From assembly GCF_963678635.1 (NCBI RefSeq), contig NC_087068.1, positions 46,019,785-46,083,784 on the forward strand: a stretch of DNA of 64,000 nucleotides, in the 5' to 3' direction. Source of the DNA: Symsagittifera roscoffensis. Lineage: Eukaryota; Xenacoelomorpha; Acoela; Convolutidae. Position 1 is the first letter of the stretch. Every line of letters begins with the position of its first letter. The translations under genes and the position numbers were made by a program. The notes beneath the pieces are model-generated. The model saw only the letters and a program-made list of their open reading frames with translations, did not search any database and was not told the DNA's origin. This document shows positions 12,851 to 24,691 of the stretch, one piece after another.

Positions 12851-14291
12851 CCCGGGTTGACCAAAATGCTTATTAAACAGTTTTCTTATATGAAATATCG
12901 CTAATCATACACTTTTCATGCAATTCCATAAGTGCAGAAAAGTGCAAAAAGGTCTATGATTATTGATTGTTCAAATATGGAAGTTGTATGACTAGCATTT
13001 TTTCACAAAACAGTAATAATGATTTTTGTATCTAAATTTCTCAAAACTTTTTTGTTGTGTTCGTAATCAAGCAAAAGTGACAACAACCTTGGTTAGAGCA
13101 TTTTATAAATGTTTTTCATTTCTTTGGAATTGCCGATTTGGGTGGAAAAAGTAAAAAATAAATTGTTTTGTTAAAGTTTTTCAAGACATAGCTAGTGAAA
13201 CACAAAATCATTCGTTGATAATTTACAGCTTAGAAAATTTACATTTACAAAATATATGAACAATTTTCGTGCAATCATAACTTTATTTTTCAAGTATTCA
13301 CTGAGTTTATTAGTTTTAATCGTGAACGTTTTGAACTATTTTTGCGGCTTTTGAGTAAAATGATAACCTACTTTTCGCTTATTGTTTTCTTCTGATTTCA
13401 AAGCATGTGCGGAACATCAATCAAGGCAATGCATTTTGAAAAAAGTAGTTTAACTTTATCTGTAGCTCATCATATATCATTAAATCACTGCAGGTTATAA
13501 ACTTAATGGTTAGCGTGAAACCACATGGCCTGTCTTTTTCGATTGAGATTAATAACAGTTTTTGTGAATTTGCTATTTTTTTTACGTTTTCGAAAAATTG
13601 TTATCCAGAGAAACGGAAAAAATTCTATTTTGGGTATCCAGGACTACATTATAGATTTTTTACATTTTAATTTCTAAAAATTTTTTGATTCTGATCGTAG
13701 CCCAACACAATTGATAAAAACCTTGGTTACTCAAAGTAGCGAAGCCGAAGGTATGACCGTCTCGCCTTGAAAATGCGTCGGAAACTGCCTGAAATGTCCT
13801 AATTCTGTCTTACTCAAATATAAGAGTTTTTAGCATTTAAGAAAACAATAATATACAAAAAAAAACTATAATATTAGTGTATCCAGGACTACTTTATGCG
13901 ATAAAACATTGAATTTTGCATGCAAAAGATTTATATTTGAAAAATTTTGTTTTGAGTACAAAGTTCGATTTTCGGTTGAAAGAAAAATAAAAAACTTATG
14001 GGCAATTTTAAAATTACTTAGAAAAGTTTTAGTTGTGGCCATCAAAAAAATGGTAGTCAAACATTTTTCATATATGGAAATTGTATGATAATCATTTTCT
14101 TTGACAAAAAGATTTTCTTTTTCATCTGCCACGATACACCGAGTTTTATGCCAAAACAAAGAAAAATTTTTGGAAAATTCGATGGCACCTTTTTGCAAAT
14201 TGTCTGAAATTTGTATGATTAGTATTTTTTCATAGACTTAGTTTAAGGAATGGTATGATTAGCATTTTTGGTTTATAAAGGTCAACCTGGG
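12851..14291. mobile_element. TA-flanked TIR element (CCCGGG family), copy B, 1441 bp
   Basis: Starts CCCGGGTTGACC after TA (12849-12850) and ends GGTCAACCTGGG before TA (14292-14293). Subterminal ttgtatgatta-gcattttt words recur at both ends. The centre near 13730 carries the ggttactcaaag block shared with copy C, and an earlier related ccttggtta word occurs near 13090. It is about 600 bp longer than copy A, so it either keeps internal sequence lost from A or has acquired an insertion. The longest frame (13866-14198, minus) has no recognisable domain. Confidence 0.8.
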
Positions 14292-14293
14292 TA

Positions 14294-17200
14294 GCAGATC
14301 AAAAGTGTTTTTTTTCGAACCTACCCATAACTCAATTACGTATTAAAGTGTAGCTATTTCTTGCATGCGGTTTTGCAATTCGATTTTGAGTCTTCTTGAT
14401 TTTGAATTGGAGTTGTTATAAATTTCATAATATCAACTTTCATTTTTTTGGAGATATGATATGATGCCCTAATTTCATTTCTTGGCGTAAAATGATTAGT
14501 TATTTGTAAGTCTTTCTTGATATTGTCCACAGGAAAGTGTGCCTAATGAATTGTAGCAAAATTAATGTGTTTTTGACGGCCAGCTAAATGAAATAACGTT
14601 AAAAGCCACCAAGAGTAATTGTGTGCATGGGAAGGTAGCTTATTTTTTTCTGAATAATATATTTTTCATTTAGATTGAAAATTGAAAAAAAGACGGCCTG
14701 TTTTAAGACTTCTTCTTAACAAGAGTAACATTTTTTTGGATTTCTCCGCATCTTCCATTTTTTTCAACTCTGCGTTGTGTTAGCGCGTCTAAAACTTTTT
14801 GACCCCTATCAGTTTACAAAAACTATCACAAACTTTCAGTTCAAACTTGACTGCTTATTTGGTGCGGTGTAATCTAAACTATTCAAACCACATTCCAATA
14901 AATTCAACTACTGCGTAATAACAAAAAAATTTTGCCGCGTTGCCTCCAAAATTTATTTTTCTACAAAAAATTTTCTCAGTTTCAAATAATTTCATTTGTT
15001 TGATACCCGATCCAAGGATGATTCCTAATCCAGAAAACCAAACGTTTTTTTTTCTGGAAAAAAATTAGGTTAGAAAAATTTAGAATATCCTATATTTTTG
15101 AAAAAAATGTCTTTTTTGGACAAAAGAAACGCATTCATAGGCGGAAAATGATCGGTGATTGGTTTCAAGGATAACATTTTGACCATAAACACATATCAAA
15201 AGACGTCTGTTTTTATAAATTCACAAATTTTTTTTCAAGTTTTTAGTCTGATTACGCGGAAAAATGAGGGTAGAATGACCGGAACGAAACTTCAGTATTT
15301 AGACAACCGCGTAGCAGTATTTAGACAACCGTGTAATCATACTCGTCAGTAAGCAGACTAAATAAAATGAATTTTCTCTTTTTTGATTTCAAAGTATCTT
15401 TTGGGGCATCTTTTGGAGCAAAGTTATCGAATCTTCATGGGAATCCGTCATAAGTTATTAATTGACACCTAATAAGGTCTTTTGGAGAACGAGAACAGAA
15501 TAAGCGATTTATGATAATATGTCATTTTTTACGATAAACTTCTCAAAGTTCAACATTTGACACTAACCAGGATTGGTTTTTTATCACTCAGGAATTGTTC
15601 AAAAATGTCAATTGGTTTTCTTCTTTGCCTGAGTTATGAAATGTCAAGACTGAATTTTCTGCTCGGAGGTTATTGAACCAATTGAAATTTTTCCGGGATC
15701 AAAGTTGCATAATAGAACAACCCACAAGAGAAGACAACTCGCAATGATAGATAACTCGCATTAAAAGACAGCTATATCAATAAACTAAACGCTGGAATCT
15801 GCCAACGTGTTTGGATCTTACTGATATATGGTGCGCATTATACGGAATTTAGAGCCGGTTATTCCCGAAAAGCGCCGACGAATCGCCAACGAACGCTAGG
15901 CTTTAATGGCATCCCTAAACAGAACTTCTCAAACTTTAAAATACTTTTCAAACATTGGGAGTTGTTGCTTTCTTAAATTAAAGCAATTCGTCTTTTGTTG
16001 CGAGTCCTCTTTTGCTGCCTTTTGACATTATAATCAACAAAAGAAAACCCATAAGTTCCTATTTTCTTAAATGACACAAATTAATTATTAACACAGGATA
16101 TACTTTGATTTGCGGAGTTTATTTTTTATCTGCGAGCGCAATTGGTAAGTAACATTTAATAACTCTTTGTCTGGTTCTTAACGATTTTTTCTGTCTCACA
16201 CTAACGGAAGTTCAAATATTATAGGAAGTTAAACTAACTGAAATAGAAATCGCAATTTGCTCTATTTCATAATTGACTACTTGGTTGTTAATTGCAGAAA
16301 TTTTAACAAAGCAAGTTCAGTCCGCAAAATCAAAATTGCATTGAACAAAACTCGAGCAGTTTTTTGTGAAAACTAATAAGGGTTCAAACCTGTCGTGCTC
16401 AACTGGCTGTTTTCTGTGCCCATGTTTAAAGATACAAGTTTCGGCACCTACAAGAGCTCAAAAACTTTAAGTCTTGATTTGTCAGGGCATCGTCTCATTT
16501 AAAAACTCTCATGGGCGGATATAGGTTACTTTAGGATAGACAGGGAGAAAAAAATTTTTCGAGAAGGGGGAGAATATTTCGGCGGCGGTGAAACAACTCC
16601 AAATTTTCACATAAATCGGTTGCAAAAATAGCAATTGTTGAGTCAGTCCACATAATTTCATTTAAAAATTGAGAAATGATGAAAAAATATTAATAAGCGT
16701 TTATTAAAAAACTGAAAAAAAAAACAAAATTTCAATTGCGAACCTCCAATTCCAATACAAATGCTGTTAGATTAATTTTTTATATTTTCTTTCTCTGACA
16801 TTGGTTATCCTCCTCTCTCATTTCTCTCTGAATTGATTTAAGCGTGGGAGTGGATAATATTTTTTTTTGGATAAATAATTTTTTTCAGACAAATAAAAGT
16901 TTTTTTTCTAATTCTGGGAATCTCATTTTGTCCCAGAAAAAAAGTTTTTATGAAAAAGATTGCGAAAACAGTTTTATTTTTTCCCGTCTGTGAAACATTT
17001 TGTTTTACATTGACATCGCTGTTAAGATAATTCTCCTGTAGTTATCGATCTCCTGTAATTTTCTCCTGCAAGTTCTGCTTAATATAAAAACCGACCGCAC
17101 ACCCTTGTTTTGGTACCAAATTATCGGTGGTTTCTTATTAATTTTAGCTGTGCTTTTGTCTCCAATATTTTCAGGCTTATTAAAACGTAAGTAATATTAA

Positions 17201-17696
17201 AGGTTTTAGGTCGAAACCCAAACTTTTGTAAATTTTTCCAACCCAAGTTTTCTCAATTCATTTTTAAAATGACAAAACTCCCCCTTTTCGAAATTGTAAG
17301 TGGCGTCTTTTGCGTCTACGAGCGAACTTCTTCGACCGATTACAAATCTGATTTACTTTAAACTTGAATCAAAACACCCCTACGCGTTTCAAATTTTTCA
17401 GAGTTAAGAACCAAGTGCATTTAAAACATTCGGAACTAGGATTTCTGACTTTTCAAACTCTTTTCCTCGTTGTAGAAAGACTATCGCGACAAATCTTTAG
17501 ACTATCACAACCGATGTTCGATGCTTTTAACTTTCCATGACTGTAAAAACATGTTCCGACTGGCCTTTTGTCGCAGAATTGACACTGGCGGGACTTTGTT
17601 GACTGTTTTGCTTCAACTTGGACCAATACTGTTCAAATCATTCCATGTTCAAATCATTCCATAAAGGTTCTTCTATGGCCCTTTTTATTATGATTA
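14294..17696. other. Anonymous A+T-rich DNA
   Basis: About 3.4 kb without a credible gene. Near 17080-17190 a TATA-like word (aatataaaaacc) is followed about 100 bp later by ttttcag and then cgtaagt, which could be splice sites, but no open frame joins them. A short direct repeat, ttcaaatcattccat, occurs twice at about 17634-17663. Confidence 0.5.
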
Positions 17697-18384
17697 TTAA
17701 TATAATGAATCAACAACAAAGATGAAAGGATAAACTTTCAGTTTGCTGTTTGAGTACAAATGAGGCGAAGCATTTCTTTTCATAAGAAAGTAAGTAGCAA
17801 TGGCTTTCCGGCAGATAGACGAAACTTGAGGAGTCCAGCTCAATTCAGCTGATTTTATCATGTCCAAAACTTTCTCCTCTGAAGACTCAGATAGCTCCTT
17901 GTCGACCAATGACAAAGGACAGCATCAGTTTGTTGAAAACACAAGACAAGACATTAAATGTTATTCAACTTCAGTTTATTTTCAAGGCTCCAATTGCCCT
18001 CGATTTCTAGATCGTGTAGCAATTTGTAAGTCATGATGATCAGATGATTGAACAAGAGTTTTGAGTCGTCCGCAAAGCTGTAAAACGGGAATATCAAAAC
18101 ATATACTAAGAATAAGAAGGGACCCAAGATTGATCCTTGTTGAACTCCACTCTCGACAAGTACAACAACTGATTTCAAAGAGCTGAACTGAACAACTTGT
18201 TTGCGTCCCGTTAAGTACGCTTCAATCACCCTCAACAACTTTCCTCCGACTCCAATGTTCCTCAATTTATAAAGAGTACTCGGTGATTTCTTGTATCGAA
18301 GTGCTTAGCAATCGAAAATCTAGATAGAAGGCTTGAATTATGAAAGAGGGGTCATCGGCGCTTTTATAAACATCGTCGAGATAA
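17697..18384 (-). pseudogene. Decayed LINE reverse transcriptase fragment
   Basis: Minus-strand frames at 17954-18265 and 17697-17915 together resemble the middle of a non-LTR (jockey/CR1-like) RT. Visible motifs are SGVQQGSILGPFLFLVY (RT motif B region, usually GVPQGS), FADDSKLLF (catalytic motif C, FADD) about 15 residues later, and downstream a region like the post-RT segment (SWTPQVSSICRKA). The stretch between motif B and FADD is shortened, a stop and frameshift separate the two frames, and traces of a YLDF word upstream (to about 18384) suggest motif A. It ends where the tandem duplication starts. Clade assignment is uncertain. Confidence 0.75.
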
Positions 18385-19480
18385 CTCAGAAATTGCAAAA
18401 TAGTCGTTTTTTTTTTCAGGAACCCATACATTGAGGTATCTCGAAGTGGTCGTATGAAAAGATACAGCGAGTCGAAAATGCATTTTTACAGATTTACAGT
18501 GTTTTTGGTTCGATAATCTCTCTCGGTCTTACTGGGCTTCTTTTTTTTAGTTTGTCTAACCGACTTTGTCTATAACAGGGGCGGATCTAGGATTTTCTCG
18601 AGGGGGGGGGCGGATTTTCAAAAAAATTTCGAAAATTTTGACGACCTTTTTTTTTTTTTAGGTCGATCAGATTGATTTTCCGAGCTCTCCCAAAGCAGTA
18701 AAAAGACCCTGTTTTGGCCAAATTTTCTGCGCCGCAGGCAATTTTTTGAAAAAACAGGTCAAAAAAGCCGTTTTTGGGCACTTTTTGGAAAATTTTGACA
18801 AAAAAAACGCGTTTTTTTGGCGCGCGCTCCCCCTCAAAATTAGTATATATTGGCGCCGAAGGCGCCTTTAGAAAAATTTTCGGGTCGGTTGGCCAAAAAT
18901 GGATTTCTTAAAAAGTATCAAAGGGGGGACCCTTTGGGTTGGCAGGGGTTCGAATCCCTGAGGGGGGGGGGGGCGTCCGCCCCCCGCCCCGCCTAAATCC
19001 GCCCCTGGTCTATAATATAAAAACAAGACAGCTCGTGACACGCAAAATCCTGAATGATTCGACTGCCTTTTAATTGGTCTCGACTAAATTTTAGTAAATT
19101 AAAACTATGAACTTTAGGCTGATAATATCAAAAATTAAAATTGCAGTTTAAATTGCGTATGGAAACAAGTTACGAAACTAATACGAACGATTAGCTTAAT
19201 TACCCGCAGTGAGGTTCCATAAATAATAATCAAATATAACCAAACTTCGTAGTCAAAGATGTTGCTCCTATATTTTAATTACACTTTGTGTACACTTTGG
19301 TACCAAAAAAATCGATTTTAATTGATTTCAAGTCATTTTTTTTCGAAAATTTTATCAAATAAATTCCAGTTAAAATCCATAATAATGAGTTACAAGGGAT
19401 GTGGATTTTTTTCTCTATGAAATTTTCCCAAAATTTCGCTTCTACTGCATTAACAAACATTATATTTAATTTTAGATCCA
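18384..19480. repeat. 1.1-kb tandem duplication, copy 1
   Basis: Opens with actcagaaattgcaaaatag and matches 19480-20580 nearly base for base, with offset 1096-1100 bp. It contains one complete hAT-like MITE and its target duplication. The left boundary coincides with the end of the LINE fragment. Confidence 0.93.
18568..19015. mobile_element. hAT-like MITE with target duplication, copy 1 (element 18576-19007, 432 bp)
   Basis: The element starts CAGGGGCGGATCTAGG and ends CCTAAATCCGCCCCTG, a 16-bp imperfect terminal inverted repeat. It is flanked by an exact 8-bp duplication, gtctataa (18568-18575 and 19008-19015). An 8-bp target and CAGGG termini are hAT hallmarks. Just inside each end are long G or C runs, and at 18944-18961 a conserved hairpin with a B-box-like core. 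No transposase is encoded. Confidence 0.92.
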
Positions 19481-20580
19481 CTCAGAAATTGCAAAATAGT
19501 CGTTTTTTTTCAGGAACCCGTACATTGAGGTATCTCGAAGTGGTCGTATGAGAAGATACAGCGAGTCGAAGATGCATTTTTACAGATTTACAGTGTTTTT
19601 GGTTCGATAATCTCTCTCGGTCTTACTGGGCTTCTTTTTTTTAGTTTGTCTAACCGACTTTGTCTATAACAGGGGCGGATCTAGGATTTTCTCGAGGGGG
19701 GGGGGGGCGGATTTTCAAAAAATTTTCGAAAATTTTGACGACCTTTTTTTTTTTTAGGTCGGTCAGATTGATTTTCCGAGCTCTCCCAAAGCAGTAAAAA
19801 GACCCTGTTTTGGCCAAATTTTCTGCGCCGCAGGCAATTTTTTGAAAAAACAGGTCAAAAAAGCCGTTTTTGGGCACTTTTTGGAAAATTTTGACAAAAA
19901 AAACGCGTTTTTTTGGCGCGCGCTCCCCCTCAAAATTAGTATATATTGGCGCCAAAGGCGCCATTAGAAAAATTTTCGTGTCGGTTGGCCAAAAATGGAT
20001 TTCTTAAAAAGTATCAAAGGGGGGACGCTTTGGGTTGGCAGGGGTTCGAATCTCTGAGGGGAGGGGCGTCCGCCCCCCCCCCCCCGCCCCCCCTAAATCC
20101 GCCCCTGGTCTATAATATAAAAACAAGACAGCTCGTGACACGCAAAATCCTGAATGATTCGACTGCCTTTTAATTGGTCTCGACTAAATTTTAGTAAATT
20201 AAAACTATGAACTTTAGGCTGATAATATCAAAAATTAAGTGTTGCAGTTTAAATTGCGTATGGAAACAAGTTACGAAACTAATACGAACGATTAGCTTAA
20301 CTACCCGCAGTGAGGTTACATAAATAATAATCAAATATAACCAAACTTCGTGGTCAAAGATACTGCTCCTATATTTTAATTACACTTTGTGTACACTTTG
20401 GTACCAAACAATCGATTTTAATTGATTTTAATTCATTTTTTTCCGGAAACTTTATCAAATAAATTCCAGTTAAAATCCATAATAATGAGTTACAAGGGAT
20501 GTGCATTTTTTTCTCTATGAAATTTTCCCAAAATTTCGCTTCTACTGCATTAACAAACATTATATTTAATTTTAGATCCA
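19481..20580. repeat. 1.1-kb tandem duplication, copy 2
   Basis: Second copy of 18384-19480, in direct orientation, ending at tttagatcca as copy 1 does. Differences are few and lie mainly in homopolymers. Copy 2 includes its own MITE at the same internal position with the same flanking duplication. Confidence 0.93.
19662..20115. mobile_element. hAT-like MITE with target duplication, copy 2 (element 19670-20107, 438 bp)
   Basis: Same element, position and gtctataa flanks as copy 1 of the tandem duplication, so it was copied by the duplication and not inserted independently. Length differs through G and C run expansion. A 104-codon minus frame (19650-19964) runs through it, but equivalent frames in other family members are frameshifted, so I do not call it a gene. 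Confidence 0.92.
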
Positions 20581-21104
20581 CTCAAAATTAGTTATGTTTT
20601 GAAAAACTTTAACCCTCACACTTTTAACCAAGATCTTCTCAATTTTAATTTAACACCCAAGTTGAACACGCTCAACTTTCGTTCCGCACATTGATACGCA
20701 CACCTAGGGGGGACGGAGTGGGCACACGTTAATGGTCTTTTCCCATATTTTTACGGTAAATGTAAGTAAGTGGTAAGTGGTCGGAGAGAATTGATACTAA
20801 CTAAAAGAAGTAAAATTGGTGGGAAATAGTGTAAAGTATTTCGGGCGAGGGAGAGACAACAAAGCAGAAAAAAATCAAATTTTTGCTGGAGTCAAATGTA
20901 AAACACACTTTAGCGATTCAACGTTAGAGTTTTGAACAATTACTTTCAAGAAGTTTTAAGGTTTTGATCATAATGATTGAAATGATCTCCATTTTATTTG
21001 TTTTATAATCGGTTAGTAATCTATTTATTTAATTAATCTAATTAATTAATTTAGATTTTTATGGACACAGATTATGATAATCGACTATTATCCAAGAACC
21101 TCAT
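20581..21104. other. No recognisable feature
   Basis: Single-copy-looking A+T-rich DNA with a small G-rich patch near 20706. No motif recognised. Confidence 0.5.
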
Positions 21105-21433
21105 TGCGGGTAGCCTCAATTCAATTTCGAACGATTTTGTTGTGCGGTATAAATTGTCACTCATTAATAATCTGCGTCAGTCTTTCAGCCTCATCAATAA
21201 AATCTTTAAAGCGCGCATAATTTAGTCCTGAGAAGGGCCATAATGGCAGTTTTCAAACTGAAGTTTGCAAAAATGATCGGAAGTAAAATATCTTTTTAAA
21301 TTCGATTTCAGGGAGTCAATGGGGATACAAAATTGTTTGTTGAAAACTTTTTTTCTGATTGCCGAAAATTGATTGAACGAAAAAAAGTACACCACGCATG
21401 ATTATTCCGTTTTCTTCGAAAGTCAGATCAAAA
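21105..21433 (-). mobile_element. Ancient Helentron-like copy, partial
   Basis: Order of words follows the intact family: a cgaacgatttt block, an aagcgcgcataatt block in place of the grown-apart gcgcgttaatt, ccataatggca, aaaatgatcgga, and finally attattccgttttcttcgaaagtc, which matches the family 5' terminus. The hairpin end is lost. Divergence is high. Confidence 0.55.
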
Positions 21434-22382
21434 ACTAGCCAAAAAATTTATTTCGTTTCACTCTAGAAAATAATTATATCAAAATCAACTGGTTTCAAAA
21501 CAGTGCTTTCGTTGAATGCGGAATTTCATTGAAAAGCCATTCTGATTATTCGTTTTTGTTTTTCTGGGTCAATATCTTCAATTTAGTTCTGTTATCTGAT
21601 TTTTACACTAGTTTTAAATCAGCTTTTAGTAGGGTTGCTTGACTAATTTTTAACTGATTTTAACGCTTAATTTAATTTTTTTTCTAGGGTTGGTTAAGTT
21701 TTTAGGTTGATTGGTCAAATATAATTTGCTAAATTGATACCAAATGGGTACCCTTTAGATAGTAAGGGTTGCAAGTTATTGTGAAGGGGGCGTACCAATC
21801 TAAATCAGCCTCTGATAAAAACCATGTTTTGAAGCTGGGCGGTGAGCTCAGACGTCTTCACTTTGACGTCTTCATAGGTGTCCAGTACTCAAATTTCTGC
21901 CAGACAGACTAATTAGTTTGCTCCCTTGGCGAACATCCGTCCAAAAATAGACTATTGAGTTTTCTCGACGGCGCAGAACTGCAAATTTAATTGATTTTTG
22001 AGCTGAAGCGTTGCTTCTCTTCCGGAGCTAAAATGTATTTCGGAGTGGCAAATTGCTTTTTGTTTGACTGGTTGCTCCTTGGTTTATAGCAAGTCGTGTT
22101 TGAAAGCTTAAAAGGTTAGTTAGACGGTAAAAATTAGTTCAATAGTTTCTTTCTTAAACAAAGTAATTTAATGAAAAACTATTGGAACAATTATATTTTT
22201 CCCCAGTCACATATAGGAAGAAGGCAACAAAAAATAACATCTAAAATATTTGCTTGCATTGATCATCAAAATTTTACGAAGACTCTACACTTTCACAAAG
22301 CGATACTAGATTTCGTACGTTCCTCAACGGCGTTTGGTTTTTTGGATCCCCTTGCTATAAAAAGCTAACAATTTTGCTTATT
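21434..22382. other. No recognisable feature
   Basis: A+T-rich DNA with no credible gene. The frame at 22171-22368 has no recognisable domain. Confidence 0.5.
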
Positions 22383-22923
22383 GTTCCGACTTTCGATACG
22401 AAAGTAACGGAATATTTGTGCTCGGGGTGGGTTTTTTTTTTTCTTCAGACAAATTTCGACTTTTTAACTAGCCATTTTTGGCGGAATTTTTTTATATCAT
22501 TCGAAAGCCATTGTTGTCCTGAGCTCAAATTTGAAAAGATATTTCACCTGTGATCATTTTTCGTAAAGTTATGAGGGTTTAAAGATTGCCATTTTGGCCA
22601 TTTTGACCAATTTAAAACCATTAACGCGCGATATAATTCGCGCTATTAACGCGTAAGCGGAGATTGAATCCGTCTTATAAATCGTTCCAAATTGGTTGAA
22701 CGAAGCTTATTCGCCATAATTGATTTGTTACAAGGAACGAAATCTATCTTTTTGTACTTTAAATGGCGTGTGGGGGGATGATTTTCATAAAAAATTTCAA
22801 ATTTTGGAAAAAAAAATTTCTTTTTTTTTTATTTCATTTAATTTTTATGTTATTACTGATGCTCCATAAACCTTAAAAGGCAGTCGGAACACTCAGGGCT
22901 TAACCTTGATACGAGAAGTCTTG
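22383..22923 (-). mobile_element. Helentron-like non-autonomous element H1, 541 bp
   Basis: Read along the plus strand it starts GTTCCGACTTTCGATACG (22383) and ends GAGAAGTCTTG (22923). The first nine bases GTTCCGACT recur inverted as AGTCGGAAC near the other end, ahead of a degraded TCAGGGC hairpin. The insertion lies between T and T. No ORF of note. Strand is assigned as the orientation opposite to H4-H6. Rolling-circle (Helentron/HINE) identity is inferred from end structure only. Confidence 0.75.
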
Positions 22924-23333
22924 TTATTAGTTATAGAATTGGTGTTTCATAGAGGTAAATACTCTCAATACAGGGGATAGAAATGTAGCTGAAGATATCC
23001 GCTGTTTTTTTTGCAAAAGTTCAATTATGTGGTTTGTACCTTTCGACGGCTAAGCTCAATGTCCGTAAATCCGTTTTAGAGCGTCTCAAAACGCTAATTG
23101 ACTCCATTAGAAGGAGTTCGACGGAACAGATTAAGCGTTCCACCCTGTCAGCTTTTCTTTTAATGTGTTCAAAATTGAATAAATGACATGATTACACAAA
23201 AAATTTTCCAAAAAGGTGATCTTGTTGTTTTTTGTTGTTTGTATCGTAGTTTATAAATTTAATCCGGATTTGTTCATTTTTCCCCGTTTCTTTCAATTTT
23301 ATATATGCTTCGCCGTTAAATCAGTTCTTTATT
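22924..23333. repeat. Spacer with a diverged dispersed repeat (22990-23200)
   Basis: The spacer between H1 and H2 contains about 200 bp collinear with 8275-8480, ending in a gacatgattacac word. Nothing coding is seen. Confidence 0.4.
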
Positions 23334-23859
23334 GTTCCGACTTTCGGTACAAAAGTAACGGAATATTTGTGCTCGGGGTGGGGTTTTTTTCTTCAGACAA
23401 ACTTCGACTTTTTAACTAGCCATTTTTGACGGAATTTTTTATATCATTCGAAAGGTATTGTTGTCCTGAGCTTAAATTTGAAAAGATATTTCACCTGTGA
23501 TCATTTTTTGTAAAGTTACGGGGGTTTAAAGATTGCCATTTTGGTCAATTTGGGACAATTAACGCGCGATATATTTCGCGCTTTTAACGCGTAAGCGGAG
23601 AGTTAATCCGTCTTAGAAATCGTTCCAAATTGGTTGAAAGAAGCTTATTTGCCACAATTAATTTGTTACAAGGAGCGAAATCTATCCTTTTGTACTTAAT
23701 ATGGCGTGTGGGGGGATAATTTTAATTTTAAAAAATTCAAATTTTAGAAAAACAATTTTCATTTTTTTTTAATTTAATTTCTTAAATGTTATTACTGCTC
23801 CATAAACGGTAAAAGGCCGTCGGAACATTCAGGGCTTCGCCCTGGTACGAGCAGTCTTG
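23334..23859 (-). mobile_element. Helentron-like non-autonomous element H2, 526 bp
   Basis: Starts GTTCCGACTTTCGG after T and ends GAGCAGTCTTG. Near the right end is the hairpin CAGGGCTTCGCCCTG, preceded by an AGTCGGAAC-like block (here CGTCGGAAC). The base after the element is A, unlike the T seen at other copies. Same orientation as H1, about 410 bp away. Confidence 0.78.
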
Positions 23860-24345
23860 ATCTATATAGGGAGGGCAATTTCCACTCAGCGGTTTCCGAA
23901 CCAATTAAAATTTTGTTTATTCATTCAAACTTCAACTAAAACGGTAACCTTATCAAATATATCAATCAAAAGTTTCCTGTTTTCGTCACTGATAACACCA
24001 ATTAGTAATTCTGAATTTCGGTAGATATGCGCAGTTTATTTCGTTCAGCGAGTTTATGTAGTAGGTAACTTTTAACAGCCGTTTTTTTCTGGTTCAATAA
24101 TGACTTTAATCGTCCTACATTTTAATGTTTCCTGCTCCGGGAAACTTTTTCAGTAAATGAAAATCGTTTTTAAAAAAGTGCTTCAACTCAAAGTTCATTT
24201 AGTGATAAGTTTTTACTGGAAGTTGAACAACTTAGCTCACGGCCCATCAATCAAACTACAGATTGGCATTTTAATCGCACTGAATTTTAGCAGATTGCAG
24301 TGATTTCTTTAGATTGCAAATCTGCAGTGCTCAAATAATTGATCG
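23860..24345. other. No recognisable feature
   Basis: A+T-rich DNA between a Helentron-like copy and a MITE. No gene or repeat recognised. Confidence 0.5.
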
Positions 24346-24691
24346 ATTTTCATCAGGGGCGGATCTAGGATTTTCTTTAGGGGGGGGGGGGGGGGGGCGG
24401 ATTTTTTTATCTTCTTTTTTTAGGTCGACAAAACCAAATTGATTTTCCGAGCTCTTCTAAAGCAATAAAAAGACGCTGTTTTGGCCAAATTTTCTGCGCC
24501 GCAGGCAATATTTTGAAAAAAAAACACGTCAAAAAAGCCGTTTTTGGGCATTTTTGGGCATTTTTGGAAAATTTTGGAAAATTTTGGGCATTTTTGGAAG
24601 CCTTTGGTTAGGCTGGGGGTCGAATCGCTGAGGGGGGAGGCGAAAAATCCCCCCCCCCCCCCGCCCCCGTAAATCCGCACCTGATTTTCAT
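24346..24691. mobile_element. hAT-like MITE (element 24354-24683, 330 bp) with 8-bp duplication
   Basis: Starts CAGGGGCGGATCTAGG and ends GTAAATCCGCACCTG. The exact 8-bp duplication attttcat flanks it (24346-24353 and 24684-24691). It is about 100 bp shorter than the other complete copies, having lost the ggcgcgcgctccccctc segment. The G run after the left end is about 18 bases. The T-arm-like block reads gggggtcgaatcgctg. Confidence 0.92.

Noticed and set aside
17080-17200. Promoter plus first exon
   Set aside because: A TATA-like word and splice-like words occur, but in A+T-rich DNA these are frequent and no open frame follows.
18890-18965. tRNA gene in the MITE
   Set aside because: Only a T-arm-like hairpin and a loose A-box are seen. 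No acceptor, D or anticodon stem can be drawn.
18587-19964. Similar minus-strand frames through several MITE copies (FFDLFFQKIACGAENLAK type peptide)
   Set aside because: The peptides are alike because the DNA copies are alike. The frame shifts in the 48.5-kb copy and varies in length elsewhere, the codons are dominated by A/T runs, and MITEs of this size do not encode proteins.
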